A stretch of DNA of 21,982 bases, taken from the NCBI GenBank assembly GCA_049975505.1, contig JBNGCY010000045.1, forward strand, positions 1 through 21,982, in the 5' to 3' direction. A model generated the notes under the pieces. That model was not told the origin of the DNA. It was given only the letters and a program-made list of their open reading frames with translations, and did not search any database. Both the position numbers and the translations under genes were made by a program. Below are positions 1 through 7,552 of this stretch, piece by piece (within the stretch, counting starts at the first letter, position 1; the number at the start of each line of letters is the position of its first letter). This DNA comes from JAIVHC01 sp049975505. Its GTDB lineage: Bacteria > Desulfobacterota > Desulfuromonadia > Desulfuromonadales > Desulfuromonadaceae.

Positions 1-28
1 GTGCAAAAACCTAACCGGACAATGCTGT

Positions 29-61
29 TCGTCTCTAAACAATCCTGAATTTATGAGACGA
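29..61. repeat. 7-bp inverted repeat of unknown role
   Basis: TCGTCTC (29-35) and GAGACGA (55-61) are perfect inverted arms separated by 19 bases. No T-run follows. It could be a protein-binding site or a remnant of the upstream gene's terminator, which lies outside the window. Nothing else recognisable was seen in positions 1-140. Confidence 0.25.
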
Positions 62-146
62 CAGGCTGGCTGAATAAGCTTCGCAAAAGACAGTAGCCGC
101 TCTTATATATCATTTGTAAATGGTGGATTTGGGCTCCGCAGTTAAA

Positions 147-175
147 TTGACAAAAACACTTCTGCTTGCTATAGA
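147..175 (+). promoter_or_regulatory. sigma-70-type promoter for hpt
   Basis: A perfect -35 TTGACA (147-152) and a -10 TATAGA (170-175) are separated by the ideal 17 bp. Transcription would begin near 182 and give a leader of about 60 nt before the hpt start codon. The match is by sequence only. Confidence 0.6.
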
Positions 176-240
176 GTTGCTGGGCACATGCACCATTTTA
201 CCGATGCCCTGTTCTCTCAGCTATTAAGTCCTTAATTATC

Positions 241-744
241 ATGAAACTTCTGTATTCTAAAGAGGATATTGCCGCTCAGGTCGCTCGGCTCGGTGCGGAG
301 ATCAGTCGCGATTATGCTGGCAGGGAGATCATAGCCGTCATCGTGCTCAAGGGGGCATTCATGTTTGCCGCTGATCTGCTACGCAACATCAGTGTCCCGG
401 TAACCCTTGAGTTCATCCAGGCTGCAAGCTATCACAATAACACCTGTTCAAACCGTGATGTGGAGATCATCATGGATCTTAATAGCGATATCTCCGGCAA
501 ACATGTTATTCTCATTGAGGATATTCTCGATAGCGGACACACCCTCGCGGCTTTAAAACATCTGTTGAACGAACGCAATCCCGCTTCGCTTCGTCTGTGC
601 ACGCTGCTGGACAAACAGGAACGCCGCGAAGCACAGATAGAAGCAGACTACATTGGCATGGAAATCAAAGACAGATTTGTTGTAGGATATGGGATGGATT
701 ACGCGGGCAAACATCGTCATTTAGGCCAGATCTATACCATCTGA
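241..744 (+). CDS. hpt: hypoxanthine phosphoribosyltransferase
   Basis: Purine-salvage enzyme that transfers phosphoribose from PRPP to hypoxanthine (and usually guanine) to make IMP/GMP in the cytoplasm. At 167 aa it is close to the usual bacterial HPRT length. It carries the LKGAF loop (36-40), the PRPP-binding signature EDILDSGHT (93-101) with its acidic pair, the CTLLDK segment (120-125) and the C-terminal FVVGYGMDYAGKHRHL region (146-161), where the family normally has FVVGYGLDY. The ATG at 241 keeps the conserved N-terminal length, but I see no good Shine-Dalgarno sequence in front of it. A good promoter lies at 147-175. The gene is followed by a 170-bp spacer with a palindrome, so it is probably monocistronic. 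Confidence 0.93.
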   Translation: MKLLYSKEDIAAQVARLGAEISRDYAGREIIAVIVLKGAFMFAADLLRNISVPVTLEFIQAASYHNNTCSNRDVEIIMDLNSDISGKHVILIEDILDSGHTLAALKHLLNERNPASLRLCTLLDKQERREAQIEADYIGMEIKDRFVVGYGMDYAGKHRHLGQIYTI

Positions 745-780
745 ACGGTGCATTGGCTCGCTGCTTGGACTTTACGTATA

Positions 781-800
781 AGACGTTGCATGCAACGTCT
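781..800. repeat. perfect 20-bp palindrome
   Basis: AGACGTTGCA followed directly by its exact reverse complement. As RNA it would fold with an 8-bp stem and a CATG loop. No T-run follows immediately, so it is a poor intrinsic terminator. It resembles short dispersed intergenic palindromes, and a dimeric regulator site is also possible. It lies between hpt and the zinc-ribbon gene. Confidence 0.5.
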
Positions 801-914
801 CTACATAAAATATCACGCGCGTTGCATTTGGCGCTTTTTGCTTAACCATCTGATTTTCTACTTTCTGCGAAAGTATCAACCCTGACCCCCCCCAGTTGGA
901 GGCTGTTACAACAT

Positions 915-1991
915 ATGATTATCCAGTGTGAGCAATGCGAAACCATATATCGGTTCGATCCATCCCTACTCCAGAATGGTGAAGCTCAGGTGCGCTGCAT
1001 CCGCTGTGGCAATATTTTCAGAATCGACTTCTCCTCCGATCTGGGGGAGGAGTTCCTGGAAACTGAAACGCCTTATACTGCGGCACCAACATCAACGCAA
1101 AGTCCCCAACAGGCCCTTTCCGATCTTGCAGAACCGCAAACCGGGTTCAGTTCAGATGAAATAACGTCAGAAAACAGAGATGAAGAAGATTTCTGGAGCA
1201 GTCCTGGAGAATTCAGTCTCGACACATCTGACTCAGAGGCGGATACAGATTCTCTCCTGGAGCCTGAAGCATCCAGAGCAGCGGACACCTCCAGTGCCAA
1301 TGAATTCATTTTTAAACCACTGGATGATGAAACAGGCGTAGCTGAATCTACCGAGCGTACAGACGAGGATCAGGAACAGCGAAACATCATCTCTCCTGCG
1401 GCAAAACCAGGAAAAGATAAAAAACCCCCGCGGAAAAAGAAAGGATCCAAGCTGCTTCTGCTGCTGTTGCTTATCATCCTTCTTGGGGCTGGTATCTACG
1501 CTTACTACTTCGTCGCCTATGGGGTAACCAGTGTATCCCAACTCATGAATAAAGCCGAGGAGCAGATAAATAACCTCCTCAATCCCCCACCTGAAACCGC
1601 CGGCCCGTCTATCGACATCCAAACCGGAGAGAACTTCTACATCACCAACGAACACCTTGGCCCGCTGTTTGTTGTAAACGGAAAGGTAACCAACATCAGC
1701 GGGCAACCCCAGGGAGAGATCGCCGTAATCGCCTCCCTGTACTCATCTGACGGAACCGTTCTCAAAAGTATCAAGGTTTACTGTGGCAACACTATCAGCA
1801 AAGAGAGTTTGCGAACACAATCCCTTGCACAGCTCCAGGAACGCATGGCAAACCGGCTTGGTGCAGGGCTTTCCAATGTTTCCGTCCAGCCCGGGGAGTC
1901 CGTTCCGTTCTGTGCGGTATTTCACGATCTGCCGGACAATTTTGCTCAATTCAGCATCAGCGAAGCCCCAGTGACCACCCCGGACAGGTAA
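915..1991 (+). CDS. MJ0042-type zinc-ribbon, single-pass membrane protein with DUF3426-like domain
   Basis: 358 aa of unknown specific function. Residues 1-38 form an MJ0042-type zinc ribbon with two CxxC pairs (C5/C8 and C28/C31). Residues 40-160 are a low-complexity, strongly acidic, Ser/Thr/Glu-rich linker. Residues 164-178 are a Lys/Pro-rich basic patch that abuts one Leu-rich transmembrane helix (about 179-203). Residues 238-352 resemble DUF3426, a beta-rich domain found after this zinc ribbon in many proteobacteria. The predicted topology is zinc ribbon and acidic linker in the cytoplasm, anchored by the helix, with DUF3426 outside. The Shine-Dalgarno GGAGG (898-902) is 12 nt before the ATG. 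A possible terminator follows the stop. Family assignment is from remembered motifs. Confidence 0.8.
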   Translation: MIIQCEQCETIYRFDPSLLQNGEAQVRCIRCGNIFRIDFSSDLGEEFLETETPYTAAPTSTQSPQQALSDLAEPQTGFSSDEITSENRDEEDFWSSPGEFSLDTSDSEADTDSLLEPEASRAADTSSANEFIFKPLDDETGVAESTERTDEDQEQRNIISPAAKPGKDKKPPRKKKGSKLLLLLLLIILLGAGIYAYYFVAYGVTSVSQLMNKAEEQINNLLNPPPETAGPSIDIQTGENFYITNEHLGPLFVVNGKVTNISGQPQGEIAVIASLYSSDGTVLKSIKVYCGNTISKESLRTQSLAQLQERMANRLGAGLSNVSVQPGESVPFCAVFHDLPDNFAQFSISEAPVTTPDR

Positions 1992-1995
1992 TCTC

Positions 1996-2035
1996 AAGGC
2001 AGCAGCGCATCTATTTCAACCTGTACCGCTGCCTT
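1996..2035 (+). terminator. possible intrinsic terminator after the zinc-ribbon gene
   Basis: AAGGCAGC (1996-2003) pairs with GCTGCCTT (2028-2035) across a 24-nt loop, four bases after the stop codon. The downstream sequence CTTATT is only weakly T-rich, so this is a tentative call. Confidence 0.35.
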
Positions 2036-2175
2036 CTTATTCGCCAAAACAGCCGCATCACCCCATTCTCAACACCTCATAATAGTCCCGACATCCGCCA
2101 ACCAGCGCAGTTTGTTTAATTGCCCACAAAATAATACACTGATTGTTTAGCCATACTAAAAGGAAACAAAAAAAC

Positions 2176-2204
2176 TTGCACATAAACCTTTATTTGGCTA
2201 TTCT
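2176..2204 (+). promoter_or_regulatory. candidate promoter for ackA
   Basis: TTGCAC (2176-2181) and TATTCT (2199-2204) are separated by 17 bp in an AT-rich stretch. The transcript would have a leader of about 120 nt. A short inverted repeat, TTTAG-CCATA-CTAAA (2146-2160), sits just upstream of the -35 and could be an operator. The rest of the 340-bp spacer (1992-2331) shows only a pyrimidine-rich tract before the Shine-Dalgarno sequence. Confidence 0.4.
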
Positions 2205-2331
2205 TGGTGCCTAAGATTCTGTTTTTTCTTCTTTAAAACAAATAGTTAACGATTTTGAGCAGAAATAGTATGCATTTTAAAACGCTATTTTCCTGCCTCT
2301 TTTTTTTCTTTTTCAAGGAGGAGTACCGGCT

Positions 2332-3231
2332 ATGGATATTCTAGCGCTTAATTGCGGCAGCTCATCAGTCAAGTATCAGCTTTTCAACTGGGATGAGCGC
2401 TGCGTTATTGCCAAAGGTGTGGTNNNNNNNNNNNNNNNNNNNNNNNNNNNNNNNNNNNNNNNNNNNNNNNNNNNNNNNNNNNNNNNNNNNNNNNNNNNNN
2501 NNNNNNNNNNNNNNNNNNNNNNNTACGTCTCCAAGCGTGCCGCCATCAATCTGGGCAAGCCTCTGAAGGAATGCAATATCATCACCCTCCACATTGGCAA
2601 CGGGGTCTCACATACCGCCATCAAAAATGGGGTATCGGTTGACACGACTATGGGGCTCACCCCATTGGAAGGAGCGATGATGGGCACCAGGTGCGGTGAC
2701 ATCGATCCGGCTATCCCTCCCTTTATTATGGATCAGGAGGGCTTGAACCCGCGCGAGATTGATTCGATCCTGAATAAAAAATCCGGGATTTTAGGCGTCA
2801 CCGGGCGCTATACCGACCGCCGGGATGTGATTGAAAATGCTGAAAAAGGTGATTATCGCTGCAAACTTGCCCTGGAGATTGAAGCATACAGAATCAAGAA
2901 ATACATCGGTGCGTATGCAGCAGCTCTGGGAGGAGTGGATGCAGTGGTCTTCACTGCGGGTGTAGGTGAGAATGCCGGAGCCATCCGTGAAAAAGCCCTT
3001 GAGGGTCTTGAATTCATGGGGATTAAACTGGATAAGGAGAAAAATCTCAAGACTTTCAGTAAGCACGGCGAGACCGAAATAACCACGCCGGATTCAAGCG
3101 TGAAGGTGTTTGTCATCCCCACCAACGAGGAACTGGTCTTTGTGGAGGATGTGGTGGCTATCCTGGATAAAACCTACACCGACCATATGGAATTCCGCTA
3201 CACCTTCACCGATCCGGAATATAAGCCATAA
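2332..3231 (+). CDS. ackA: acetate kinase (interrupted by an assembly gap)
   Basis: Interconverts acetyl phosphate plus ADP with acetate plus ATP, the partner reaction to Pta. The N-terminus has the phosphate-binding NCGSSSVKY motif. After the gap come YVSKRAAINLGK, the HIGNGVSHTAI loop, DTTMGLTPLEGAMMGTRCGDIDP (the acetokinase signature) and, near the C-terminus, FTAGVGENAGAIREKALEGL. A strong Shine-Dalgarno AAGGAGGAG (2315-2323) lies 8 nt before the ATG. About 266 residues are visible, whereas the family has about 400-420. Roughly 130-160 residues, including the active-site VVHGGE and FHGTSH regions, are therefore missing in the 100-N gap. The apparent reading frame across the Ns is a placeholder. 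The gene is intact in all visible parts and ends at a strong terminator. The protein closely resembles remembered Geobacter-type acetate kinases, including the TYTDHM C-terminus. Confidence 0.93.
   Translation: MDILALNCGSSSVKYQLFNWDERCVIAKGVXXXXXXXXXXXXXXXXXXXXXXXXXXXXXXXXXXYVSKRAAINLGKPLKECNIITLHIGNGVSHTAIKNGVSVDTTMGLTPLEGAMMGTRCGDIDPAIPPFIMDQEGLNPREIDSILNKKSGILGVTGRYTDRRDVIENAEKGDYRCKLALEIEAYRIKKYIGAYAAALGGVDAVVFTAGVGENAGAIREKALEGLEFMGIKLDKEKNLKTFSKHGETEITTPDSSVKVFVIPTNEELVFVEDVVAILDKTYTDHMEFRYTFTDPEYKP
2424..2523. other. 100-N scaffold gap inside ackA
   Basis: Exactly 100 Ns. Unlike the other two gaps, the flanks share no repeated sequence, so real sequence is missing. From the family length the true gap should be about 400-480 bp. 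Confidence 0.95.
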
Positions 3232-3255
3232 GCGCTGCAGGTAATACTATTAGAC

Positions 3256-3299
3256 AAAAAAGCCCCGCCGTTCATCATTTTGAGCAGCGGGGCTTTTTT
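3256..3299. terminator. bidirectional intrinsic terminator between ackA and pta
   Basis: The 13-bp arms AAAAAAGCCCCGC (3256-3268) and GCGGGGCTTTTTT (3287-3299) surround an 18-nt loop. The A-run on one side and T-run on the other give each strand a GC stem followed by six Us. It can therefore end both ackA (plus) and pta (minus), which converge here. Confidence 0.92.
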
Positions 3300-3337
3300 G
3301 TACCTAGTGCCTTGAACCTTGAACCTTTTCCCTGTAC

Positions 3338-4339
3338 TTATGCCTGCGCCTGCACTGCAGTAATCGCTGCCACGTTCACAATGTCATCCACACTGCAGCC
3401 CCGCGAGAGGTCATTGACCGGCTTGGCCAGCCCTTGAATGATAGGCCCTACCGCCTCAGCTCCGGCCACACGCTCCACCAGTTTGTATGCGATATTTCCC
3501 GCATCCAGATCGGGGAAAATCAGGGTATTGGCCTGGCCTGCGACCTTGGAATCCGGCGCCTTTTTCGCCCCGACCTTGGGCAGCAGCGCGGCATCGGCCT
3601 GAAGTTCGCCATCAATCTGCAGATCGGGTTGCATTTTCTGCGCAATACTCAACGCCTCGAGAACCTTGTCGGCATCGGCATGCTTGGCGCTACCCTTGGT
3701 GGAGAATGACAGCATAGCGACCTTGGGTTCCACTCCGAGAAAACTACGGCAACTGCCTGCTGTGGCGACAGCAATCTCCGCCAGAGCCTGTGCCCCAGGG
3801 TTCGGATTAACCGCGCAGTCGGCAAACAGCATAATACCGTTTTCACCAAAATCCGGGTTTTTGGTCACCATCAGAAACACCGAAGATACGGTTTTCATCC
3901 CTGCAGCGGTGCCGATCACCTGAAACGCGGCGCGCAGCACATCTCCGGTAGTGTTGAACGCTCCGGCAACCGCACCGCCGGCATCCCCTTTGCGCACCAT
4001 CATGGAGGCAAAAAACAGATTGTCTTCGGCGGTAAGCATTTTACGTGCTTCATCCGGAGTAACGCCCTTCTTTTCCCGCAGCTTTACGAGCTCATCCACA
4101 TAGGCGTCGAGGTTTTCCGCCTGAGCCGGATCAAGCAGAGTCACTCCATCCAGACTCACTCCGAGTTCAGATGCTTTGGCCTGCAGGGCGTCGGGCTTGC
4201 CCAGCAGGACTATGTCAGCCAGGCCATCAGCCACAATTCTGCCGGCAGCTTCGATCATACGATCATCATAACTTTCGGGTAAAACAACGGTCTGCTTGCT
4301 TGCACGCGCTTTTTCTTTAATCTGATCTACCAGATGCAT
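3338..4339 (-). CDS. pta: phosphate acetyltransferase
   Basis: Converts acetyl-CoA plus phosphate to acetyl phosphate plus CoA in the cytoplasm, the step before acetate kinase. At 333 aa it matches the short, single-domain Pta class, with no N-terminal DRTGG/regulatory domain. It shows VVLPESYDDRMIEAA (18-32), the central SMMVRKGDAGGAVAGAFNTTGDVLRA segment, FADCAVNPNP (173-182), MLSFSTKGSAKH and the C-terminal NTLIFPDLDAGNIAYKLVER and GPIIQGLAKPVNDLSRGCSVDDIV motifs. A strong AGGAGGAG Shine-Dalgarno lies just before the ATG. It converges on ackA rather than sharing an operon with it. After removal of the duplicated contig end it lies about 144 bp behind the ABC operon on the same strand, so some cotranscription is possible. 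Confidence 0.95.
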   Translation of the reverse strand: MHLVDQIKEKARASKQTVVLPESYDDRMIEAAGRIVADGLADIVLLGKPDALQAKASELGVSLDGVTLLDPAQAENLDAYVDELVKLREKKGVTPDEARKMLTAEDNLFFASMMVRKGDAGGAVAGAFNTTGDVLRAAFQVIGTAAGMKTVSSVFLMVTKNPDFGENGIMLFADCAVNPNPGAQALAEIAVATAGSCRSFLGVEPKVAMLSFSTKGSAKHADADKVLEALSIAQKMQPDLQIDGELQADAALLPKVGAKKAPDSKVAGQANTLIFPDLDAGNIAYKLVERVAGAEAVGPIIQGLAKPVNDLSRGCSVDDIVNVAAITAVQAQA

Positions 4340-4531
4340 GTCTCCTCCTCACATAAAACAAGGTTTTATTTATACTNNNNNNNNNNNNNNNNNNNNNNNN
4401 NNNNNNNNNNNNNNNNNNNNNNNNNNNNNNNNNNNNNNNNNNNNNNNNNNNNNNNNNNNNNNNNNNNNNNNNNNNNCTGATCTACCAGATGCATGTCTCC
4501 TCCTCACATAAAACAAGGTTTTATTTATACT
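4322..4531. other. scaffold gap with duplicated 55-bp contig ends (assembly artefact)
   Basis: 100 Ns (4377-4476) are flanked by two identical 55-bp segments, 4322-4376 and 4477-4531. Both hold the pta start codon, Shine-Dalgarno and leader. The two contigs overlap and should be merged; the second copy of the pta start is not biological. The real spacer is 155 bp shorter than shown. Confidence 0.9.
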
Positions 4532-4536
4532 CATAC

Positions 4537-4555
4537 GGTCTTATACCTGAAGACC
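4537..4555 (-). promoter_or_regulatory. inverted repeat in the pta leader (possible operator)
   Basis: GGTCTT (4537-4542) and AAGACC (4550-4555) are perfect arms with a 7-base spacer. On the minus strand this lies just upstream of a TATAAA (-10-like) box in the 55-bp segment before pta. It could be a regulator site; no convincing -35 was found. Confidence 0.3.
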
Positions 4556-4638
4556 AATCCCGGCGTCAAGCGCGTTGTTTGATAGGGATTATTCAGAAAA
4601 GAGGGAGTTAACAGGTTTGTCCCATCGAGGAGGTAGAG

Positions 4639-5505
4639 CTATTCTCTGCGTGGTTTCGGATCCACAAATCTGCTTGTACTGTAAACCCGGCCGTTTTTAA
4701 GGATTCTCCACTCCCCTCCGTAGGGATCAGACGGAAGCTCACGCAGATATCCATGCTGCACAAGGTCATGCAGAACATCAGGGTCGGAGCCCTCCTCCGT
4801 GCGATAGCGTTGCAGTGCTTCCTCAATTTGCACGGCGCGCTCCAGAGCCAGAAGACGCTTGCCCATGCGCTTCTTCAGAGCATCACTGTTGGTTTGTGCC
4901 AGCATCTGCTGGAGAAACAGCAGTGCTGTTTGAGACTTCCCCCCGTAGTAGGCCAGGCGTGCCGCCAGGGTTTTGAGAAATGCCGGACTCCCCGGAATTT
5001 TGGAGGCCTGCATCAGATACTCGCTGCCGGTGGTATAATCTTTCAGGAAGTAAAAGTAGTTAAATCCCACATAGTAGGGTAACTGCCAGTCCCAGTCGCG
5101 GTATCGCATTCCCTTGGTCAACAGGGCGTTGGCGTCCTCAAAGCGCTGTGCATCCCAGGTCAAAAGCCCCTCGCCAAGCACATATGGATCGAGAAAGTAT
5201 GGGTCAAGATCAGTCACCACATCGAGACTGTAGGCAAAAAAATCCCAGTCCTCTGCGCTCATGCGCTCCTGTTTTACCGAACGATCGCCGTAGAAGGTGA
5301 TAGCGCGCAGAAACTCATAATCGCTCAACAGTCCCTGATATCCGACAGCGAGCACCCGCGCGAATGCTGCGGGCATGGTGTATCCCGGAGGCGTGCTGCG
5401 CCGCACCTCGGCACGCTGCTCCCAGCTTATATCGCGCACTACCAGATAGAGCGGGATGAGCACCACCAGCATCAGCGCATTTATTCCAACCCGGCGCCAG
5501 CGCAT
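4639..5505 (-). CDS. membrane-anchored TPR-like protein of an ABC-2 transporter operon
   Basis: 288 aa, function unknown. An N-terminal signal-anchor helix (about 7-24) is followed by a soluble, probably extracytoplasmic, helical region rich in aromatic residues. This region has TPR-like spacing: the DLDPYFLDPYVLGEGLL, ANALLTKGMRYRDWDWQ and GFNYFYFLKDYTTGSEYLMQASK helices. The C-terminal tail has a compact motif, LPSDPYGGEWRILKNGRVYS, reminiscent of the DPYG endings of pseudopilin-like proteins. The start codon shares one base with the permease stop (TGATG), so translation is coupled. This permease-plus-repeat-protein pairing suggests an accessory subunit of the exporter. The specific substrate cannot be told from sequence. 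Confidence 0.72.
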   Translation of the reverse strand: MRWRRVGINALMLVVLIPLYLVVRDISWEQRAEVRRSTPPGYTMPAAFARVLAVGYQGLLSDYEFLRAITFYGDRSVKQERMSAEDWDFFAYSLDVVTDLDPYFLDPYVLGEGLLTWDAQRFEDANALLTKGMRYRDWDWQLPYYVGFNYFYFLKDYTTGSEYLMQASKIPGSPAFLKTLAARLAYYGGKSQTALLFLQQMLAQTNSDALKKRMGKRLLALERAVQIEEALQRYRTEEGSDPDVLHDLVQHGYLRELPSDPYGGEWRILKNGRVYSTSRFVDPKPRRE

Positions 5506-6323
5506 CAGTTGAACTCCCGCCGCCGGAATATAAGCGCCGCAAGCCAGAGTAGCAGGAGAATATATCCGACACCGTATGCACCGCTGACAAATAGGCGAAC
5601 CGGCTCCAATGCCAGACCGTGCGCCGCTTCGGTCTTCAGATCAAACGCGGCAAAATTGGGTGCCAGCCACGCCACGATCTCCAGCACCGTGCGCAGAAGT
5701 TCCGAAGCCGCCACCTCCCCGGCTGCCGCCTGGGACTTCAGATAGAAGAGTACCTCTTCGATGCTTATTCCCACCAGGTAGCTGGCTACGGAAAATATCA
5801 GGGTGATAAACGAAGAGGTGGTAATGGCGCTGAAAAACACCACAATGGCGCAAAGGAGCGCGAGTTGAACGGCGATAAAGGCCACAGCCCAGAAATACAC
5901 GCTCCAGGTAAAACCCCCGAAATAATCCGGATACATGGCGTGGACTCCCGCAACGGTTGCGGTGGAGAACACGAGTAACAAAGCCAGGGTACACACAACA
6001 AGCAATACCAGACCCAGATATTTGCCGTAGATATATTCCCCGCGCGAAAACGGCTTCGACAGCACCAGGTGGATAGTTTTTTTATCAATATCCTTGGCCA
6101 TCAGGTTTATGCCGATAAAAAACACCAGCAGCAGCCCGGCAAATGAGAGGGCCGCGAGGTTCATATCCACGGTCACCTTGCCCAGATCACGCATAAAGAA
6201 TCCGGCTACCGCCACATTGAGCCCGAGGACGAACAGGGCAAACAACAGAATTCCGAACACAGAGCGATCACGAATACCTTCTCTGCATGTTACCAGAGCC
6301 AGCGCTCCAACCCGCTTCAGCAT
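5505..6323 (-). CDS. ABC-2 type transporter permease
   Basis: 272 aa with about six hydrophobic helices: roughly 22-44, 55-75, 103-127, 140-168, 170-190 and 244-265. Between helices 2 and 3 is the segment AKDIDKKTIHLVLSKPFSRGEYIYGKYLG, typical of ABC-2 (Nos/Gld-like) permeases: a DI(D/E)xxTIxxVLSKPxxRxxYxxGKxxG pattern. It should form the membrane channel partner of the ATPase encoded just upstream. It overlaps that gene by one base (TGATG) and the next gene the same way. A large loop lies before the last helices. The substrate is unknown; exporters of this type move polysaccharides, lipids, metal or antibiotic compounds. Confidence 0.87.
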   Translation of the reverse strand: MLKRVGALALVTCREGIRDRSVFGILLFALFVLGLNVAVAGFFMRDLGKVTVDMNLAALSFAGLLLVFFIGINLMAKDIDKKTIHLVLSKPFSRGEYIYGKYLGLVLLVVCTLALLLVFSTATVAGVHAMYPDYFGGFTWSVYFWAVAFIAVQLALLCAIVVFFSAITTSSFITLIFSVASYLVGISIEEVLFYLKSQAAAGEVAASELLRTVLEIVAWLAPNFAAFDLKTEAAHGLALEPVRLFVSGAYGVGYILLLLWLAALIFRRREFN

Positions 6324-7066
6324 CAGTTTTCTCCTCCCACTGCGGCAACAAACTCATCTTCGAGGCTGCGTTCCTTATCTCGAAAGGCACGCAGGTCATC
6401 CGCTTCAAACTCGCGCACCAGACGCCCCTGATGCAGGATTGCGATACGGTCGCACAGACGTTCGGTATCACTCAATATATGTGAGCAGAAAAACACCGTC
6501 TTGCCCTGGTGCTTCAGATCCAGAATCAGATCACACACCATCTTGCGCCCCAGGGGGTCGAGACCACTCATGGGCTCATCCAGAATGATCAGTTCCGGAT
6601 TGTGGAGGAGAGCAAAACAGAGGCCGGCACGCTGACGCATCCCCTTGGAAAACGTACGCAGGCGCCTCTTCAGGGCGTATTCAATCCCGGTCTGGTGCGT
6701 AATCTCAGTAATCCGGGTTTCAATCTGATCTCTATTCATCCCGCATGCCTGACCTGCAAAATGCAGGAGTTCGCGCAGGGTAAGATGCTCATACAGATAA
6801 GGATTTTCGGGCAGATACCCTACTTTATGCAGAAAGCCCCCACCACTTGCAGGCTCTCCGGCAATACACACCCTGCCCCGGTCAGGACGAATCAGATTGA
6901 GGAGCATGCGGATGGTGGTACTTTTCCCCGCGCCATTGAGCCCTACCAGACCATACACCGTTCCGGCCGGCACCTCTAAGCTCAGACCATTTACCGCCTG
7001 AACCGGTTTTTTGAACAGACCGGGTTTGTATCTTTTATAGATCGAATCAATTATAATCTCTGTCAC
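6323..7066 (-). CDS. ABC transporter ATP-binding protein
   Basis: 247-aa cytoplasmic ATPase of a CcmA/Nod-type exporter class. It has Walker A GLNGAGKST (42-50), a Q-loop near YLPENPYLY (84-92), ABC signature FSKGMRQR (139-146), Walker B LIILDEP (159-165) and the H-loop His in FFCSHIL (about 196). The start is GTG at 7064-7066, with GGAG 7 nt upstream (7074-7077); no ATG fits better. It is first in the operon with the ABC-2 permease and the TPR-like protein. The C-terminal extension (about 215-247) is short. The substrate is not predictable. Confidence 0.92.
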   Translation of the reverse strand: MTEIIIDSIYKRYKPGLFKKPVQAVNGLSLEVPAGTVYGLVGLNGAGKSTTIRMLLNLIRPDRGRVCIAGEPASGGGFLHKVGYLPENPYLYEHLTLRELLHFAGQACGMNRDQIETRITEITHQTGIEYALKRRLRTFSKGMRQRAGLCFALLHNPELIILDEPMSGLDPLGRKMVCDLILDLKHQGKTVFFCSHILSDTERLCDRIAILHQGRLVREFEADDLRAFRDKERSLEDEFVAAVGGEN

Positions 7067-7203
7067 ACACAGTCTCCGTTATATACTCTATTTGAGATAT
7101 TTGCCGTAGTCACCTTCTGATAGCCGAGCGGATCAAAATAGATGTATTCCCCCCTCTTTTGTAAAAGTCACCTTCAGGCGCGATTATTCGTGGCTAAATC
7201 CGC

Positions 7204-7241
7204 TCTTACGTTGTCTCTTTGGGACGATTTTAGACGTAAGA
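7204..7241. repeat. bipartite hairpin in the ABC/liv intergenic region
   Basis: Outer arms TCTTACGT (7204-7211) and ACGTAAGA (7234-7241) are perfect. Inside them TGTCTC (7212-7217) pairs with GGGACG (7221-7226) with two G-T pairs and a 3-nt loop, leaving a 7-nt bulge. There is no T-run, so it does not look like a terminator. It may be an operator or an RNA structure. The surrounding spacer (7067-7552) has no convincing gene. Confidence 0.4.
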
Positions 7242-7330
7242 CAAGGGTAACACACAAAAAAGTATGAATTTCCTACAGAATATATACGATGATGACGGAT
7301 CTTAGTAAAGTTACAGTCAGTGAATATAAC

Positions 7331-7373
7331 AGATATGCCAAATAGCGCCAGCTTATGGCTGGCGTAAATATCT
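7331..7373. repeat. second bipartite hairpin upstream of livH
   Basis: CGCCAGC (7346-7352) and GCTGGCG (7358-7364) form a perfect 7-bp stem with a TTATG loop. Around it AGATAT (7331-7336) pairs with ATATCT (7368-7373) across an asymmetric internal loop. It lies about 180 bp before livH and upstream of the candidate promoter, so it is more likely a DNA site or a separate small transcript than part of the livH leader. Confidence 0.4.
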
Positions 7374-7448
7374 ACACGCACATTTTCTTTATTCGCGCAT
7401 AAATTCGCCTAAATTTTAAGCAGCCGCCCTGTTTCCTGCTCCCATTTC

Positions 7449-7477
7449 TTGACCTTTTCGGATCTCTGGCATACCCT
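7449..7477 (+). promoter_or_regulatory. candidate promoter for the liv/ior operon
   Basis: TTGACC (7449-7454) and TACCCT (7472-7477) are 17 bp apart. The -35 is good and the -10 is weak, which fits a regulated promoter. It would give a leader of about 70 nt before livH. Confidence 0.35.
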
Positions 7478-7552
7478 GTCGCAATTCTTTCATCTGCAGG
7501 GATAAACAGACGTTCTACTTTATCCTCGCATAACCCCGGTTACCTTACTGCT

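Noticed and set aside
7184..7381. 65-codon minus-strand open frame in the ABC/liv spacer.
   Set aside because: No Shine-Dalgarno, no recognisable motif, and it overlaps the two hairpins.
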